Below are positions 36,961-46,264 of a DNA stretch of 64,000 bases, piece after piece. Under the pieces are notes generated by a model. That model was not told the origin of the DNA. It saw nothing but the letters and a program-made list of their open reading frames with translations, and did no database searches. The number at the start of each line of letters is the position of its first letter. The first letter of the stretch is position 1. The position numbers and the translations under genes were made by a program. This stretch comes from Oleiphilus messinensis (lineage in GTDB: Bacteria; Pseudomonadota; Gammaproteobacteria; Pseudomonadales; Oleiphilaceae): the NCBI RefSeq assembly GCF_002162375.1, contig NZ_CP021425.1, forward strand, positions 6,141,276 to 6,205,275, in the 5' to 3' direction.

Positions 36961-38151
36961 TTAAAATTCTTGCTCAAGATCCAGATCGAGTTGCCCCAAG
37001 CCTGCATTGGCAAACTGTGCCACAAGCTTGGCGCTGCTTTTTTCCATGATTGCAATAATATCCTGACGCTTGCTTGTCGTTTTCAGAGACCACCCCTGTT
37101 CCGTGCGGGTCAGCAACAAACTGACCCCGGCCAGACTGGCATCGTTCAGACGCAACATGACCTGACCATTATTTGCCGTGTTCATGGCCTTGTCACTGGC
37201 CAGGAACTGATCTACATGACGCCCCAAAAGCGCCATAAAATCATCCTGATTCATTGCCGGTGCTATCGATTGAGTCGAACTCGAATCAGAAACTGCAGAT
37301 GGGTTCAACAGTGGTGAGGCATTCGACGCAAGCAGGGCATCTGGAAACTCAGGGGAAACCGTGTCACTGGATTTGCCATCTGCCTGATGTGTCGATAACG
37401 ACGACGCAGACAGATCAACACGTTCTGCACTGAAAAGCCGCTCATTAGAATGCAAAGCGCTGCGAATATCCGTCTGACGGCGAACATTTTCCAGCATGGA
37501 ATCAAGGTCAGACATATTCGTCATGTCCTCCGGCAAACCAATCGGCATGCGGGTATCGGAAATAGACAACGATGTTTGCGACGGAGCGCTCGGCCACGGT
37601 AGAAATGCGCCCTGATCTGCACGATGGGCTGTCCGTAGATCTGTATCTGTATGTTTACCCTCTACAGATGGCGTTTTTTCAGGAAAATTGGATGGGTCTG
37701 AATGTTTGGTAATACTCTCAGGGGCCTTTGATTCGAGTAATTGCGCTGCTCCAATTCGTGTTGAATCGGTTGCACCAGACGCTTTCGATAATTCGCGGGA
37801 GGGCTGTTCGCGAGAAGAATGTTGTGCGCCTTGGCTCCCGACCTGCACGGGTTCGGTCAACGGCAGTGAGGTAGCAGTAGATCCTTCGGACTCCATTTCA
37901 ATTCTCGAGGCTTCGGTGCCTGGCAGGTCGTGTTCCACGTTATTATTTTTCAGGCCTTCATTAACGGGACGACTTTGATTAGCAGGCAACGCCTGGTTCT
38001 GCGGACTCGGGCTTTCATCAGCCCCTTGGAGTATGTCTTTGAATTGCTGTTTTTGCACATCTGTTACGGTTCCAGGATCCGCCAGATTACGGCTTTTTAC
38101 ACCTTCGCCTGAGGCCAGATTCCGGTCTGCTGTTTTTTGCACCACATCCAT
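36961..38151 (-). CDS. sctP: T3SS needle-length regulator, SctP/FliK-like
   Basis: 396 residues from the ATG at 38151 (GAGG upstream). A long, low-complexity, Ser/Pro/Gln-rich N-terminal part with no predicted fold is followed by a C-terminal globular domain of the FliK/YscP hook- or needle-length type (GQVMLRLNDASLAGVSLLLTRTEQGWSLKTTSKRQDIIAIMEK). This is the usual ruler plus substrate-switch plan. It sits directly after sctO, as in Ysc-type clusters. The sequence is too degenerate for a family call except by its C-terminus and position. Confidence 0.75.
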   Translation of the reverse strand: MDVVQKTADRNLASGEGVKSRNLADPGTVTDVQKQQFKDILQGADESPSPQNQALPANQSRPVNEGLKNNNVEHDLPGTEASRIEMESEGSTATSLPLTEPVQVGSQGAQHSSREQPSRELSKASGATDSTRIGAAQLLESKAPESITKHSDPSNFPEKTPSVEGKHTDTDLRTAHRADQGAFLPWPSAPSQTSLSISDTRMPIGLPEDMTNMSDLDSMLENVRRQTDIRSALHSNERLFSAERVDLSASSLSTHQADGKSSDTVSPEFPDALLASNASPLLNPSAVSDSSSTQSIAPAMNQDDFMALLGRHVDQFLASDKAMNTANNGQVMLRLNDASLAGVSLLLTRTEQGWSLKTTSKRQDIIAIMEKSSAKLVAQFANAGLGQLDLDLEQEF

Positions 38152-38172
38152 GGCAGGTTTCCTCAATCAGAT

Positions 38173-38673
38173 TTACGACCAAATACGATCCGTATTTGAT
38201 GACAGTTCTTCCAACAATCGTTCTTCTTTCTTTCGAAGAATACGCCGATAATCGCCCTTAAGCGCAATCGAATGCTGCTCTAAAGTCTCGATCCTCGCTT
38301 TAAGTAATCGATACTCCTGGACGATTTCGGCTTTATCCTGTTGTGCTTTTCTCAGACTCGATTCCGCCTCAAGCATCGTTTTCACCCTCAAGCCGAGAAG
38401 CTCTCGAAGTTGTTTTAAGTACAGCTCATCACGGATGTACTCATGTGCTTGTAGCTTGTTAGACGTTAAAAATTGAGTTCGTTTTTCATTTAACCGGGTC
38501 TCCAGGGTCAGCTTTTGATTTCGACTGGACAACCACTGTGCTTCGGCTTCACAGACTAGCTGCTGCGCTGCCCTCAACTTCTTTTCAATCTTGTCCAGAT
38601 TGGTCCGACGAATCTGAACAATCTTGCAAATCATCTTCTGTCGGTCCAGTAAATCCCGTGCGCTCACTGACAT
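38173..38673 (-). CDS. sctO: T3SS stalk protein SctO
   Basis: 166 residues, almost entirely a long helical hairpin with high charge (IVQIRRTNLDKIEKKLRAAQQLVCEAEAQW through SSLRKAQQDKAEIVQEYRLLKARIETLEQHSIALKGDY). This is the SctO/FliJ architecture, which inserts into the ATPase hexamer. It overlaps the sctN stop by 10 bp with GGAAG in front of the ATG, so it is translationally coupled. The call depends on position and coiled-coil form. Confidence 0.8.
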   Translation of the reverse strand: MSVSARDLLDRQKMICKIVQIRRTNLDKIEKKLRAAQQLVCEAEAQWLSSRNQKLTLETRLNEKRTQFLTSNKLQAHEYIRDELYLKQLRELLGLRVKTMLEAESSLRKAQQDKAEIVQEYRLLKARIETLEQHSIALKGDYRRILRKKEERLLEELSSNTDRIWS

Positions 38674-40049
38674 GCTTCCTGTAATGAGACAAATGTTTGG
38701 TCAAAATCAGCGATATCATATTCAGATTGCCTGAGCAGTGACATCAGCCTGGGGTAACTCGAGACTGCGGCATCAATGTTGGCATCGGTACCTGTTTTGT
38801 ATTCGCCTAATTGGAGCAACAGCTCAACCTCTTGATATCTGGCCAGGTTTTCACGCAGCTTTTTGGCTGCACCAAGGTGTTCATCCGTGACAACCCGGTT
38901 CATCACCCGACTGGCGCTGTTGAGCACATCAATGGCAGGATAATGGGCTGCGGAGGCCAGTTTTCTGGACAAAATAATATGTCCATCCAATAATGACCGA
39001 ACTTCTTCTCCTACAGGGTCGTCACCTTGCTCCTCTTCCTCCAGCAACACCGTATAAAACGCCGTCATGGAGCCTTTATCATTGTTGCCAGCTCGCTCAA
39101 ATAATCTCGGTAACATGGAGAAAACAGAAGGCGTAAATCCCCGTCGAACCGGAGGTTCACCCAATGCCAATCCCACATCCCGCAATGCCCTTGCATATCG
39201 GGTTACGGAATCCATCATCAACAACACACTCTTGCCCTGATCCCGGAAATACTCCGCGATTGCTGTACCCACACAAGCTGCCCTGCTACGTTCCAACGCA
39301 GGTCGATCCGCCGTGGCCAGGACAATAACGCTTTTTTGCAGACCTTGTTCGCCCAGATTGTCTTCAATAAACTCTTGCACTTCCCGGCCCCGCTCACCAA
39401 TCAAGACAATGACATTGATTTCAGCCTGAGCACCGCGGGCCAACATGCCCAGCAGCGTACTTTTGCCCCCACCCGCCATTGCAAAAATCCCGACGCGCTG
39501 ACCAATCCCGGTAGTCAGGGCAGAATCGATCGCTTTCACACCGGTCACCAAAGGCTCACATATCGGCGCTCTATGCAGTGGATCAGGCGCATTTTGATAA
39601 ATTGATACACGCTGATGACATTCCGGGTCTCCCTTGCCGTCGATGACCTTGCCATGGGCATCGACAACCCGACCCAATAATCCATGTCCAACCGCAACCG
39701 TTGCAGGTTCGCCTTCAGAAATAACCTCCATCTTCGCAGACACGCCTTCCAGGGGGCCTAACGGTGTCAGCAGTATTTGATTGCCACGAATACCAATCAC
39801 CTCTCCATAGAGTTCGTGGCCTGTGTGCTGGTCTTTAAGTACACATAACTCACCGATTCGGGCCGATGAAAGGCCGGTAACGGTAATGAGTGTCCCCCTT
39901 GCTTCCGCCACCCGCCCCCGATAAGCCAGTGACTCGCCACGACGAATCGCATTGAAAACCGGTGCCCATTGCCCATCACGATCATGTTTCATTGCTGCTG
40001 ACAAATTCGTCAGGCGAATTGTCCCGTCAGTTCCTGAATACAACCCCAT
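38664..40049 (-). CDS. sctN: T3SS ATPase SctN
   Basis: 461 residues. The ATP-binding loop is AMAGGGKSTLLGML, and Walker B is SVLLMMDSVTRYARALRDVGLALGEPP. The T3SS/F1-type core motifs GERGREVQEFIE and SGSG-like linkers are present, with the characteristic ATPase domain SMTAFYTVLLEEEEQGDDPVGEEVRSLLDGHIILSR. It unfolds and feeds substrates to the export gate. ATG at 40049 overlaps the sctL stop (TGATG). It is clearly a non-flagellar type by its neighbours. Confidence 0.96.
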   Translation of the reverse strand: MGLYSGTDGTIRLTNLSAAMKHDRDGQWAPVFNAIRRGESLAYRGRVAEARGTLITVTGLSSARIGELCVLKDQHTGHELYGEVIGIRGNQILLTPLGPLEGVSAKMEVISEGEPATVAVGHGLLGRVVDAHGKVIDGKGDPECHQRVSIYQNAPDPLHRAPICEPLVTGVKAIDSALTTGIGQRVGIFAMAGGGKSTLLGMLARGAQAEINVIVLIGERGREVQEFIEDNLGEQGLQKSVIVLATADRPALERSRAACVGTAIAEYFRDQGKSVLLMMDSVTRYARALRDVGLALGEPPVRRGFTPSVFSMLPRLFERAGNNDKGSMTAFYTVLLEEEEQGDDPVGEEVRSLLDGHIILSRKLASAAHYPAIDVLNSASRVMNRVVTDEHLGAAKKLRENLARYQEVELLLQLGEYKTGTDANIDAAVSSYPRLMSLLRQSEYDIADFDQTFVSLQEACQ

Positions 40050-40717
40050 CAATCGACCTCTCGCCGAACCAACGCGCCTTTGGCGGCCTTCAGAATTTCG
40101 GAAAGCTGTTCGGACGCACCGGCTTGAACCACACCCAGTTCACTTTCCACTATACAGGCAAAAGGATCGAGTCCCGGCTCGGAGACCACCTCCAGAGATT
40201 CACACAGACCACGAGAATTTCGCCACTCCTGAATTTTTTGTTCCACAATGGCAATCGAGTCAGGATGAACCAAAACACGAAGATATCGATCCGCCTGCAT
40301 GGAACGCAGGGCACTTCCCAAAATATCTTTCATCACCAAATCCGTAGGGATCGATGGCAGTATCTTTTCAACAATTGCGCCAGCCAGCTCAATGATGACA
40401 GAATCCGAATGATCCAGGTGACTCCGGGCAGCCTGTTGTGCCTCAAGCAACAAGTTCACCAATTCTTCCCGTACTTGTTGCTTGCCTTCCTCCCTGCCAT
40501 CCTGAACCGCTTTTTTCTTGAGCACTTCAGCCTCTGAACAGGCACGTTCCCAGAGGCTGTTCGCCTGATGCACCATAGCTTCGAAATGTGCCAGGGGTTC
40601 CTGGGCATCTTTTGGGATTCGCCTGCTCTCGTGCTCGAGCTTCCAACGGTTCTGATCATGTAAAATTACTGGTGTCGTGTTCATCCGTGACTTTTGTTTT
40701 ACATCGGCTGCGCTCAT
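40049..40717 (-). CDS. sctL: T3SS stator SctL
   Basis: 222 residues of the FliH/YscL/HrpE family. A charged helical N-terminus (LWERACSEAEVLKKKAVQDGREEGKQQVREELVNLL) is followed by a V-ATPase-E-like domain (VIIELAGAIVEKILPSIPTDLVMKDILGSALRSM, RYLRVLVHPDSIAIVEQKIQEW). It holds the ATPase at the sorting platform. The sctN ATG overlaps its stop codon. Confidence 0.92.
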   Translation of the reverse strand: MSAADVKQKSRMNTTPVILHDQNRWKLEHESRRIPKDAQEPLAHFEAMVHQANSLWERACSEAEVLKKKAVQDGREEGKQQVREELVNLLLEAQQAARSHLDHSDSVIIELAGAIVEKILPSIPTDLVMKDILGSALRSMQADRYLRVLVHPDSIAIVEQKIQEWRNSRGLCESLEVVSEPGLDPFACIVESELGVVQAGASEQLSEILKAAKGALVRREVD

Positions 40718-40841
40718 AAACTGAACTTCACTGGTTTGTTGCTAAAAATCTGAGATATTTATCCTGGTTACAGGTTCTAAACAGGACCTCGGGTACTTTA
40801 TATTGCCTGCATGAAATCGCCTGAATGCCGTGAGGTCGGTA

Positions 40842-41468
40842 TCAGGGCGTGACAATAGATTTCAAACAGTCGGAAATCAGATCCGCACCAACCCGGCTCC
40901 GTATTAGAGGCTGCCCCTGATCGCAGGGATGCGCCAAGCTTACTCGCTCACCGGCCAAGACATCATGCTGTCGCGCAAACCACACCAGTTCACGTAAACC
41001 TTCAGCGCGCAGCAGTTCTGTCAGCTGTCGGTCGGACAAGTCTTCCAATGCCAATTGGTGTTCCTGATCCTGTGGCCCCAAGCCTTCAGTACCCGATGCG
41101 GCTACGCGAAAACTCATAACACTGCCATATACCTCCAGTCCCAGCACTCGCTGTAATTGCAATACCCTGTCCCTTGATACAACTGATCGAAGATGAGCAG
41201 AACATGCCAGCGCACCAATGTGCAATATGACCGGACCCCATTGGACTGCCGGCATGAAAAGCCAGGGTAATGCGCGTTGGATCTTACTATTCTCATCTTT
41301 GAGAAGGGGACGTCCGAACAGTTCAAACCGAACCGCAAGGTAGGCAAACAGCCACCGCTCCCCACGCCGGGATGCCCGGGCCAGTCCAAGTAATTCGGGA
41401 TCAAAACCGGGAAACCAGGAGGAATCAGTCTCTTTCAATGCCAATTGATCCAGCAAATCTCCATGCAT
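40842..41468 (-). CDS. sctK: T3SS sorting-platform protein SctK
   Basis: 208 residues from the ATG at 41468 (AGGA 8 bases upstream; TTG at 41486 would overlap sctJ). The core PWLFMPAVQWGPVILHIGALACSAHLRSVVSRDRVLQLQRVLG is the YscK-type helical domain. SctK connects the SctQ pods to SctD in the membrane ring. It lies between sctJ and sctL as in Ysc-type clusters. A 124-bp gap, with no feature I can assign, separates it from sctL. Confidence 0.85.
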   Translation of the reverse strand: MHGDLLDQLALKETDSSWFPGFDPELLGLARASRRGERWLFAYLAVRFELFGRPLLKDENSKIQRALPWLFMPAVQWGPVILHIGALACSAHLRSVVSRDRVLQLQRVLGLEVYGSVMSFRVAASGTEGLGPQDQEHQLALEDLSDRQLTELLRAEGLRELVWFARQHDVLAGERVSLAHPCDQGQPLIRSRVGADLISDCLKSIVTP

Positions 41469-41482
41469 GTTAACCATCCTGC

Positions 41483-42244
41483 TCAAAGTTCCGGTTTGGG
41501 CTCAGGCACTGCAGCACCATGCTGCCGCCGTCGCCTCAGGTAGCCAAACGCGAGGATAAACCCTGTGCCCAGTACGAATCCGAAAACCGAAGCCTGTAAA
41601 GTAAATGTTCCCTGACCAGACAAGTCACCATTTTCCGCCGGGATGTAGTTGAAGCTTTCATTACGCGTGAAAAATTTCACCGTGACTTTGTTAACATCAT
41701 CGAGACCTTCAACACCGTCGGTAATAATTGCTTTAATATCAGTTTCATAATTGCTCAGGTTGGCATTGGGGGACTGGATAACAACAACAGACACAGATGC
41801 AGAACCCTGATTCTCACTGAGCAAGGCTTTTTCCGGCAAGGCAACATGAACACGGGCGGTAATCACGCCATCAATTTCCATCAAAGTCTGGGTCAGCTCT
41901 TGAGAAATCGCATATAAAAACCGGGCCCGCTCTTCGGTAGGGGATGACACAAAGCCTTCTTTTTTGAAAACATCCCCCATAGACAATTTAGCGGTTCTCG
42001 GCAGACCTTTTTCCTCCAATACCATCATTGCTTTTGGCATTTGCTTCAATGGTGTCATTACCATCCAGGTCTTGCCATCCACTGATGCTTCCTTGCGTGC
42101 ATCGATCCCGGAAATCAACAATGCCGCCACAACTTCGTTTGCCTGGCGTTCACTGAGTGCGGAATAGAGTGTGGTCCCTCCGCAAGCGGAAAGCACACTG
42201 GTGAGCAAGATAAGCCTGATGAAATTCTTTAGCATGATTACCAT
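41483..42244 (-). CDS. sctJ: T3SS inner-ring lipoprotein SctJ
   Basis: About 253 residues. A lipobox signal (IRLILLTSVLSACGG) is followed by the YscJ/FliF ring domains (TLYSALSERQANEVVAALLISGIDARK, MTQTLMEIDGVITARVHVALPE, SVSVVVIQSPNANLSNYETDIKAIITDGVEGLDDVNKVTVKFF) and a C-terminal membrane helix (SVFGFVLGTGFILAFGYL) with a basic tail. It forms the inner membrane ring. The start at 42244 or 42235 is equally likely. It lies 13 bp after sctI. Confidence 0.95.
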   Translation of the reverse strand: MVIMLKNFIRLILLTSVLSACGGTTLYSALSERQANEVVAALLISGIDARKEASVDGKTWMVMTPLKQMPKAMMVLEEKGLPRTAKLSMGDVFKKEGFVSSPTEERARFLYAISQELTQTLMEIDGVITARVHVALPEKALLSENQGSASVSVVVIQSPNANLSNYETDIKAIITDGVEGLDDVNKVTVKFFTRNESFNYIPAENGDLSGQGTFTLQASVFGFVLGTGFILAFGYLRRRRQHGAAVPEPKPEL

Positions 42245-42257
42245 CCGTGGATTCGAT

Positions 42258-42674
42258 CTAGGACTGCTGCCGGAAGAGCTGCTGTACACCTTCAGACGTA
42301 CGATTGGCTACATTTGCAGTAAGCTGACTCTGAAACAGAAACTGCTGCGCCTGCACAGTAAGTTTAAGCATTTGTCCCGGGCTGAGGTCATGAAGTTCCG
42401 CCTGAAGGTTGAGTGCTTCCTCGCCAATAGAAGCCACAGATCCATTCAAGTCCTTTAGCATGTTTACCGCTGATTCCAAACCGGTTGTTTCGACCGACTG
42501 AACAGCACTGGTCATCTCAGTCTTGACCGGAGCACTCTGGTGAAGGGTCTGAAAATGATTGACATCGATAATAGATACATCACCTCCGTTTGAACCACTG
42601 CTCTGCTGTGCAGCAGAAGCTGTGCCCAAATTGGGTGAGTCAATATTAAAAGTCGTACCGGAAATAGGATCCAT
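42258..42674 (-). CDS. sctI: T3SS inner-rod protein SctI
   Basis: 138 residues. The C-terminal helix MLKLTVQAQQFLFQSQLTANVANRTSEGVQQLFRQQS is typical of the YscI/PrgJ inner-rod family. The N-terminal half is Ser/Thr-rich and probably disordered until assembly. It sits between the needle-like gene and sctJ, the standard position. Confidence 0.9.
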   Translation of the reverse strand: MDPISGTTFNIDSPNLGTASAAQQSSGSNGGDVSIIDVNHFQTLHQSAPVKTEMTSAVQSVETTGLESAVNMLKDLNGSVASIGEEALNLQAELHDLSPGQMLKLTVQAQQFLFQSQLTANVANRTSEGVQQLFRQQS

Positions 42675-42790
42675 CTTTACTTTTCCCTGTGATTATACCC
42701 ACCTCCTCTGGAGGCTTTGTTCAAGTGTCACTCCCTATGTGCCAAACCGGTTCAACACACGAGAGTGACTGGCATTCAGATCAGTTCGGA

Positions 42791-43150
42791 TTATTTACGT
42801 GCAAGCGCTTCCAAAGCCTGGCCCACGCTGGAGGTCGCCGTAGAAGCATTATTTGCCATGAACTGCATTTTCATACTCTCTGCCGTAAGCTGAGTCATCG
42901 CTGAAGGCGTATCTTTACCACCATTACTGACTGCATCAGATAATTGGGTAACCTGATCGGCCTGCTGATCCAGGGCATTACCCCAAGCACCCGCCATCGC
43001 TTCGTACCAACTGTGTTTATCACCGGACATTCCCAATTGACTTCCACCCAGAGGGGAAGCTTGCTGAAACTCATTTGAAGTTGCACCGGTATTATTGGCA
43101 TTTATAGCCGTTTGATTTGAACCACCTGAAGTTGTAACACTGTTACTCAT
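42791..43150 (-). CDS. Probable T3SS needle subunit, paralogue of the 58385 protein
   Basis: 119 residues, longer than usual needle proteins (70-90). A Ser/Asn/Thr-rich N-terminus of about 50 residues is followed by two helices: EAMAGAWGNALDQQADQVTQLSDAV and MTQLTAESMKMQFMANNASTATSSVGQALEALARK. The Pro before the second helix, its polarity and the STATSSVGQAL ending fit the SctF helical hairpin. The position (just before sctI, after sctD) is that of sctF. Both helices also match the C-terminal half of the 219-residue protein at 58385-59044. AAGGA lies 7 bases before the ATG. Needle identity is inferred, not certain. Confidence 0.65.
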   Translation of the reverse strand: MSNSVTTSGGSNQTAINANNTGATSNEFQQASPLGGSQLGMSGDKHSWYEAMAGAWGNALDQQADQVTQLSDAVSNGGKDTPSAMTQLTAESMKMQFMANNASTATSSVGQALEALARK

Positions 43151-43232
43151 TGTACTTTCCTTTTACTTTGATTAACGTTTCGGGCTCCTGCCCATTTGCA
43201 CATCAACTCTGATATTTCGAGCAGAGTTTGTG

Positions 43233-44351
43233 CTATTGCCCCAGCACCGCATCAACCGCGGCAATCCGCAGCAATCCTTCGGGTGTGCTGATCACAATAT
43301 CGGGTCCTTCAATGGCTTCCAGACGATGTCCACCCGGTAATATCGCCCCCAGGTAATATATGGATCCATCGGCCATCACGAGATAGGGATCCAGACCATG
43401 TACAACACTGGCAACCCGCCTGCTTTCATCCGCTTCACGTACAACCTCATCAAGATTGCGCGCAACCACGGTTTGCAAACCTTCGATATCGCGCATCGCA
43501 CGAGAATGTATCACCTTGGCCAGTTTTTCACCTTCGCCAAAGTGTCCACTCACTTCGACGCGACCATCACCCAAATAACGGGTTTCCGCCCAAATTCCGG
43601 ACAACCTCAGTATCTCCTTAACATCATTGACCAACCGTTTCGCATCTGCGGCACTGGTCTGAGCCGCCGGCGACTCGTCTGAGCCATCATCAGTAACTGA
43701 AGGGTTCGCGACATTCGAAACCTCATCAGGCAGGGTTTCAAATGTGTTTGGAAATACACCATATCGCGCAGACAGAAACAGGGCGATCGAAAGCAAAAAC
43801 AGCAACACGGGCACGGTAAAATAAAACAGTTTTCCCCAGTGCAGTTGCCTTTTCCGAGGTTCGGGCTCAATGACCATTACCGGTGTGCTCAGCCCTTCCC
43901 TTTGGTCTCGCTGTTTTACCTCGATGCGTATTTCAACACCACCAATCCGAAACACCTGATTTAACGGGATCGTACGGGTATCCCCAGGAACCAACTTACG
44001 ATCTTCATACCATGCCGGTCCATCGATAGGTCGTAGCCAAATTTCTGTGCCAACGATACCGAGCATGCAGTGTCTGGGTTGTACACCTTCATCTGACAAT
44101 ATCACTTCACACTCAGGCACGTTACCGATAAGCAATAAGTCCCGGTATTGCAACACATGCACAGCCCCCGCATGGGCTCCCGACAAAATTTTTACGAAAA
44201 GCTCACGGGTCTCTTCGCCCTCCGATATCCCATCGGTTTCGTTGTCCGTATAGGGCCAGTAACGAACACGGGATCCAGGGCTGACTTTTTTCCGGTTTTC
44301 GGAAGTGATTTTTCCGACTCCTTCAGAACATGTTGAGTTGCTCTCGTCCAT
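43233..44351 (-). CDS. sctD: T3SS inner-membrane ring protein SctD
   Basis: 372 residues. The N-terminal cytosolic FHA domain (FVKILSGAHAGAVHVLQYRDLLLIG, QPRHCMLGIVGTEIWLRPIDG) is followed by one membrane helix (LFYFTVPVLLFLLSIALFL) and periplasmic BON-type ring modules (VKEILRLSGIWAETRYLGDGRVEVSGHF). This is the YscD plan. It contacts SctK in the cytosol and SctC in the periplasm. It overlaps the end of sctC by 29 bp. Confidence 0.93.
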   Translation of the reverse strand: MDESNSTCSEGVGKITSENRKKVSPGSRVRYWPYTDNETDGISEGEETRELFVKILSGAHAGAVHVLQYRDLLLIGNVPECEVILSDEGVQPRHCMLGIVGTEIWLRPIDGPAWYEDRKLVPGDTRTIPLNQVFRIGGVEIRIEVKQRDQREGLSTPVMVIEPEPRKRQLHWGKLFYFTVPVLLFLLSIALFLSARYGVFPNTFETLPDEVSNVANPSVTDDGSDESPAAQTSAADAKRLVNDVKEILRLSGIWAETRYLGDGRVEVSGHFGEGEKLAKVIHSRAMRDIEGLQTVVARNLDEVVREADESRRVASVVHGLDPYLVMADGSIYYLGAILPGGHRLEAIEGPDIVISTPEGLLRIAAVDAVLGQ

Positions 44352-46191
44352 ATTCTTCCCGACAATTTGTTCGGCACGTCGCGATAACTTTCTCGCGACC
44401 GTTCTGGGTTGACTCCGTTGTAGTCTGCCGTGTCTGACCTGCAGGTAAAATGCGTGGAGAGATCAAAAACAGTCGCTCACTACTACCTTGTATTTTGCTT
44501 TCGGTTTTAAACAGTGACCCCAGCCATGGAATATCACCCAACAACGGAATTTTCTGTGTTGCAACCTGTGAAGTCTCACGAACCAGCCCCCCCAATAAAA
44601 GGCTATGTCCCTCATTAACAATGGCTTGTGTTAATACAGCATTACGCGTGGTTGCTGGCACGGAGTCGCCAGAAGCATCCTGTGTCATATTGATCGCACC
44701 ATCTTCAACCGTGATAATCAGGCGAATCTGGGTATCGATATCATCTCGAATAACATGGGGGGTCACACGCAAAATGGTACCGGAAAAGACTTTAAACAAG
44801 TCAGTTTCAAATGCGCCCTGAACGGGTACATACAGCGATTCACTGCTTTCAATCACCGCTTCCAAATCGTTTAATGTGGCAACTTTAGGGCGAGATGAGA
44901 CACTGATAACGCCTTCCCGCTGTAACAGGTTCAATCGCGCAATAAACTGATCTTTGTTACCTACAATTGCGCCAATTCCCAAACCGGCAACCCCATCCAA
45001 GGGTGCCACATTGCCAGCGGCGAGTGCCTGAAGAAAATTTCCTTTGGTATCACTGTTACTATCTTGTGAATTAAACAACGAAACCTCAATATCATCTTCA
45101 GCAAAACGCCAATCTACACCCAGCTTCCTTAATTTATCCTGGTTAACATCAATAATCGCGGCTTCTATCTCAATCAGGGGAGAGCTGACGTCCAAGGTGC
45201 GAATCAAGTCTTCATACATTGGAATTCGATCCGGGGCATCACGGATAATAATCGCGTTGTTGTAGGCATCAGCGACAATGCGAGAACCCTCACTCCCTTC
45301 CAGGATCGGCACCGCATTGGATGCCCCTTTCGTGTGGCCAGGCGCGACCGACCCGGTATCGGTGAGATCAATAACTTTACCGGAACTCAGCACTAACTGT
45401 CGGGATCCCGTATCCCCGGAAAGTGCCGCCAACCCCTTTCCTTTCAAGGATTCCGCTTTTGCTGGCTCGGCAATATCAATCACATCGCCACTATAACCGG
45501 TTTGCGTTGGCCCATGAATAACCTGCCGCAAAATACTGGCAACCCCGGGTATCGTTACATTACGACCACCGGCTGAAAAACTTCGATCCGTCGCCCATGC
45601 ATATTTAAGCGGGATATAGCGAAATACGGTCGTTGGTGCATCCCCCTGATACGCAATCGCCTGAACCATACGCAACATTTGATCAACGAATCTGGGGACA
45701 CCTGAAATTTCCACCAGACCTGATGCTCGATCCACAACAATAGCGTTATTTCGGTCTTGAAGTTGAGAGCGACTCAGGGCCCTGCGCAGTGCCACGACAC
45801 GATCATCGGGGAACGAAAAATAACGGTGGGATAACTCATCAACCGTATAGAGGTATGCCGAATTGCCATCGTAATAAGGCACCAGGCCATTGGATTCCAC
45901 GATGCGATTGAATATCCGCTTTGGGGAGCCATTGCGAGGGCCATTAAGGGTTCGGCGATCGGATTTAATGGGCTCACTCAAAACCAGACGCAAACCATTT
46001 TCATAAAAAAAACGTTTGAGAAACACTTCCAGGGTTTCTCCATTGAGCATGTAATTCACTTCTGTCCCATCCGGAAGCGGTATGTCTCTGGCTTTAACGG
46101 TGGAACTCGTGAATGTCATGTAAAGCGTCAGCACGACCAGTACGATCAAAACTTCAATTCGCAGACCGCGTGCGGATAAATGGTTATCCAT
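44323..46191 (-). CDS. sctC: T3SS outer-membrane secretin SctC
   Basis: About 622 residues. The signal-like N-terminus is IEVLIVLVVLTLYMTFTSSTVKA. It has N0/N1 domains (LEVFLKRFFYENGLRLVLSEPIKSD, NAIVVDRASGLVEISGVPRFVDQMLRMVQ), an N3-like region (NNAIIIRDAPDRIPMYEDLIRTLD) and a secretin core with VSSRPKVATLNDLEAVIESSESLYVP and the terminal GHSLLLGGLVRETSQVATQKIPLLGDIPWLGSLFKT. It forms the outer membrane gate and proves that this is an injectisome. Start 46191 is chosen for the signal sequence; 46221 is possible. Confidence 0.95.
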   Translation of the reverse strand: MDNHLSARGLRIEVLIVLVVLTLYMTFTSSTVKARDIPLPDGTEVNYMLNGETLEVFLKRFFYENGLRLVLSEPIKSDRRTLNGPRNGSPKRIFNRIVESNGLVPYYDGNSAYLYTVDELSHRYFSFPDDRVVALRRALSRSQLQDRNNAIVVDRASGLVEISGVPRFVDQMLRMVQAIAYQGDAPTTVFRYIPLKYAWATDRSFSAGGRNVTIPGVASILRQVIHGPTQTGYSGDVIDIAEPAKAESLKGKGLAALSGDTGSRQLVLSSGKVIDLTDTGSVAPGHTKGASNAVPILEGSEGSRIVADAYNNAIIIRDAPDRIPMYEDLIRTLDVSSPLIEIEAAIIDVNQDKLRKLGVDWRFAEDDIEVSLFNSQDSNSDTKGNFLQALAAGNVAPLDGVAGLGIGAIVGNKDQFIARLNLLQREGVISVSSRPKVATLNDLEAVIESSESLYVPVQGAFETDLFKVFSGTILRVTPHVIRDDIDTQIRLIITVEDGAINMTQDASGDSVPATTRNAVLTQAIVNEGHSLLLGGLVRETSQVATQKIPLLGDIPWLGSLFKTESKIQGSSERLFLISPRILPAGQTRQTTTESTQNGREKVIATCRTNCREEYGREQLNMF

Positions 46192-46264
46192 CTTGCCAAT
46201 TCCCTTTGTGTGATAATTCATGTTGTAGAAATCATGTCGTTTACGAAAATTCAATGGCGCTGAT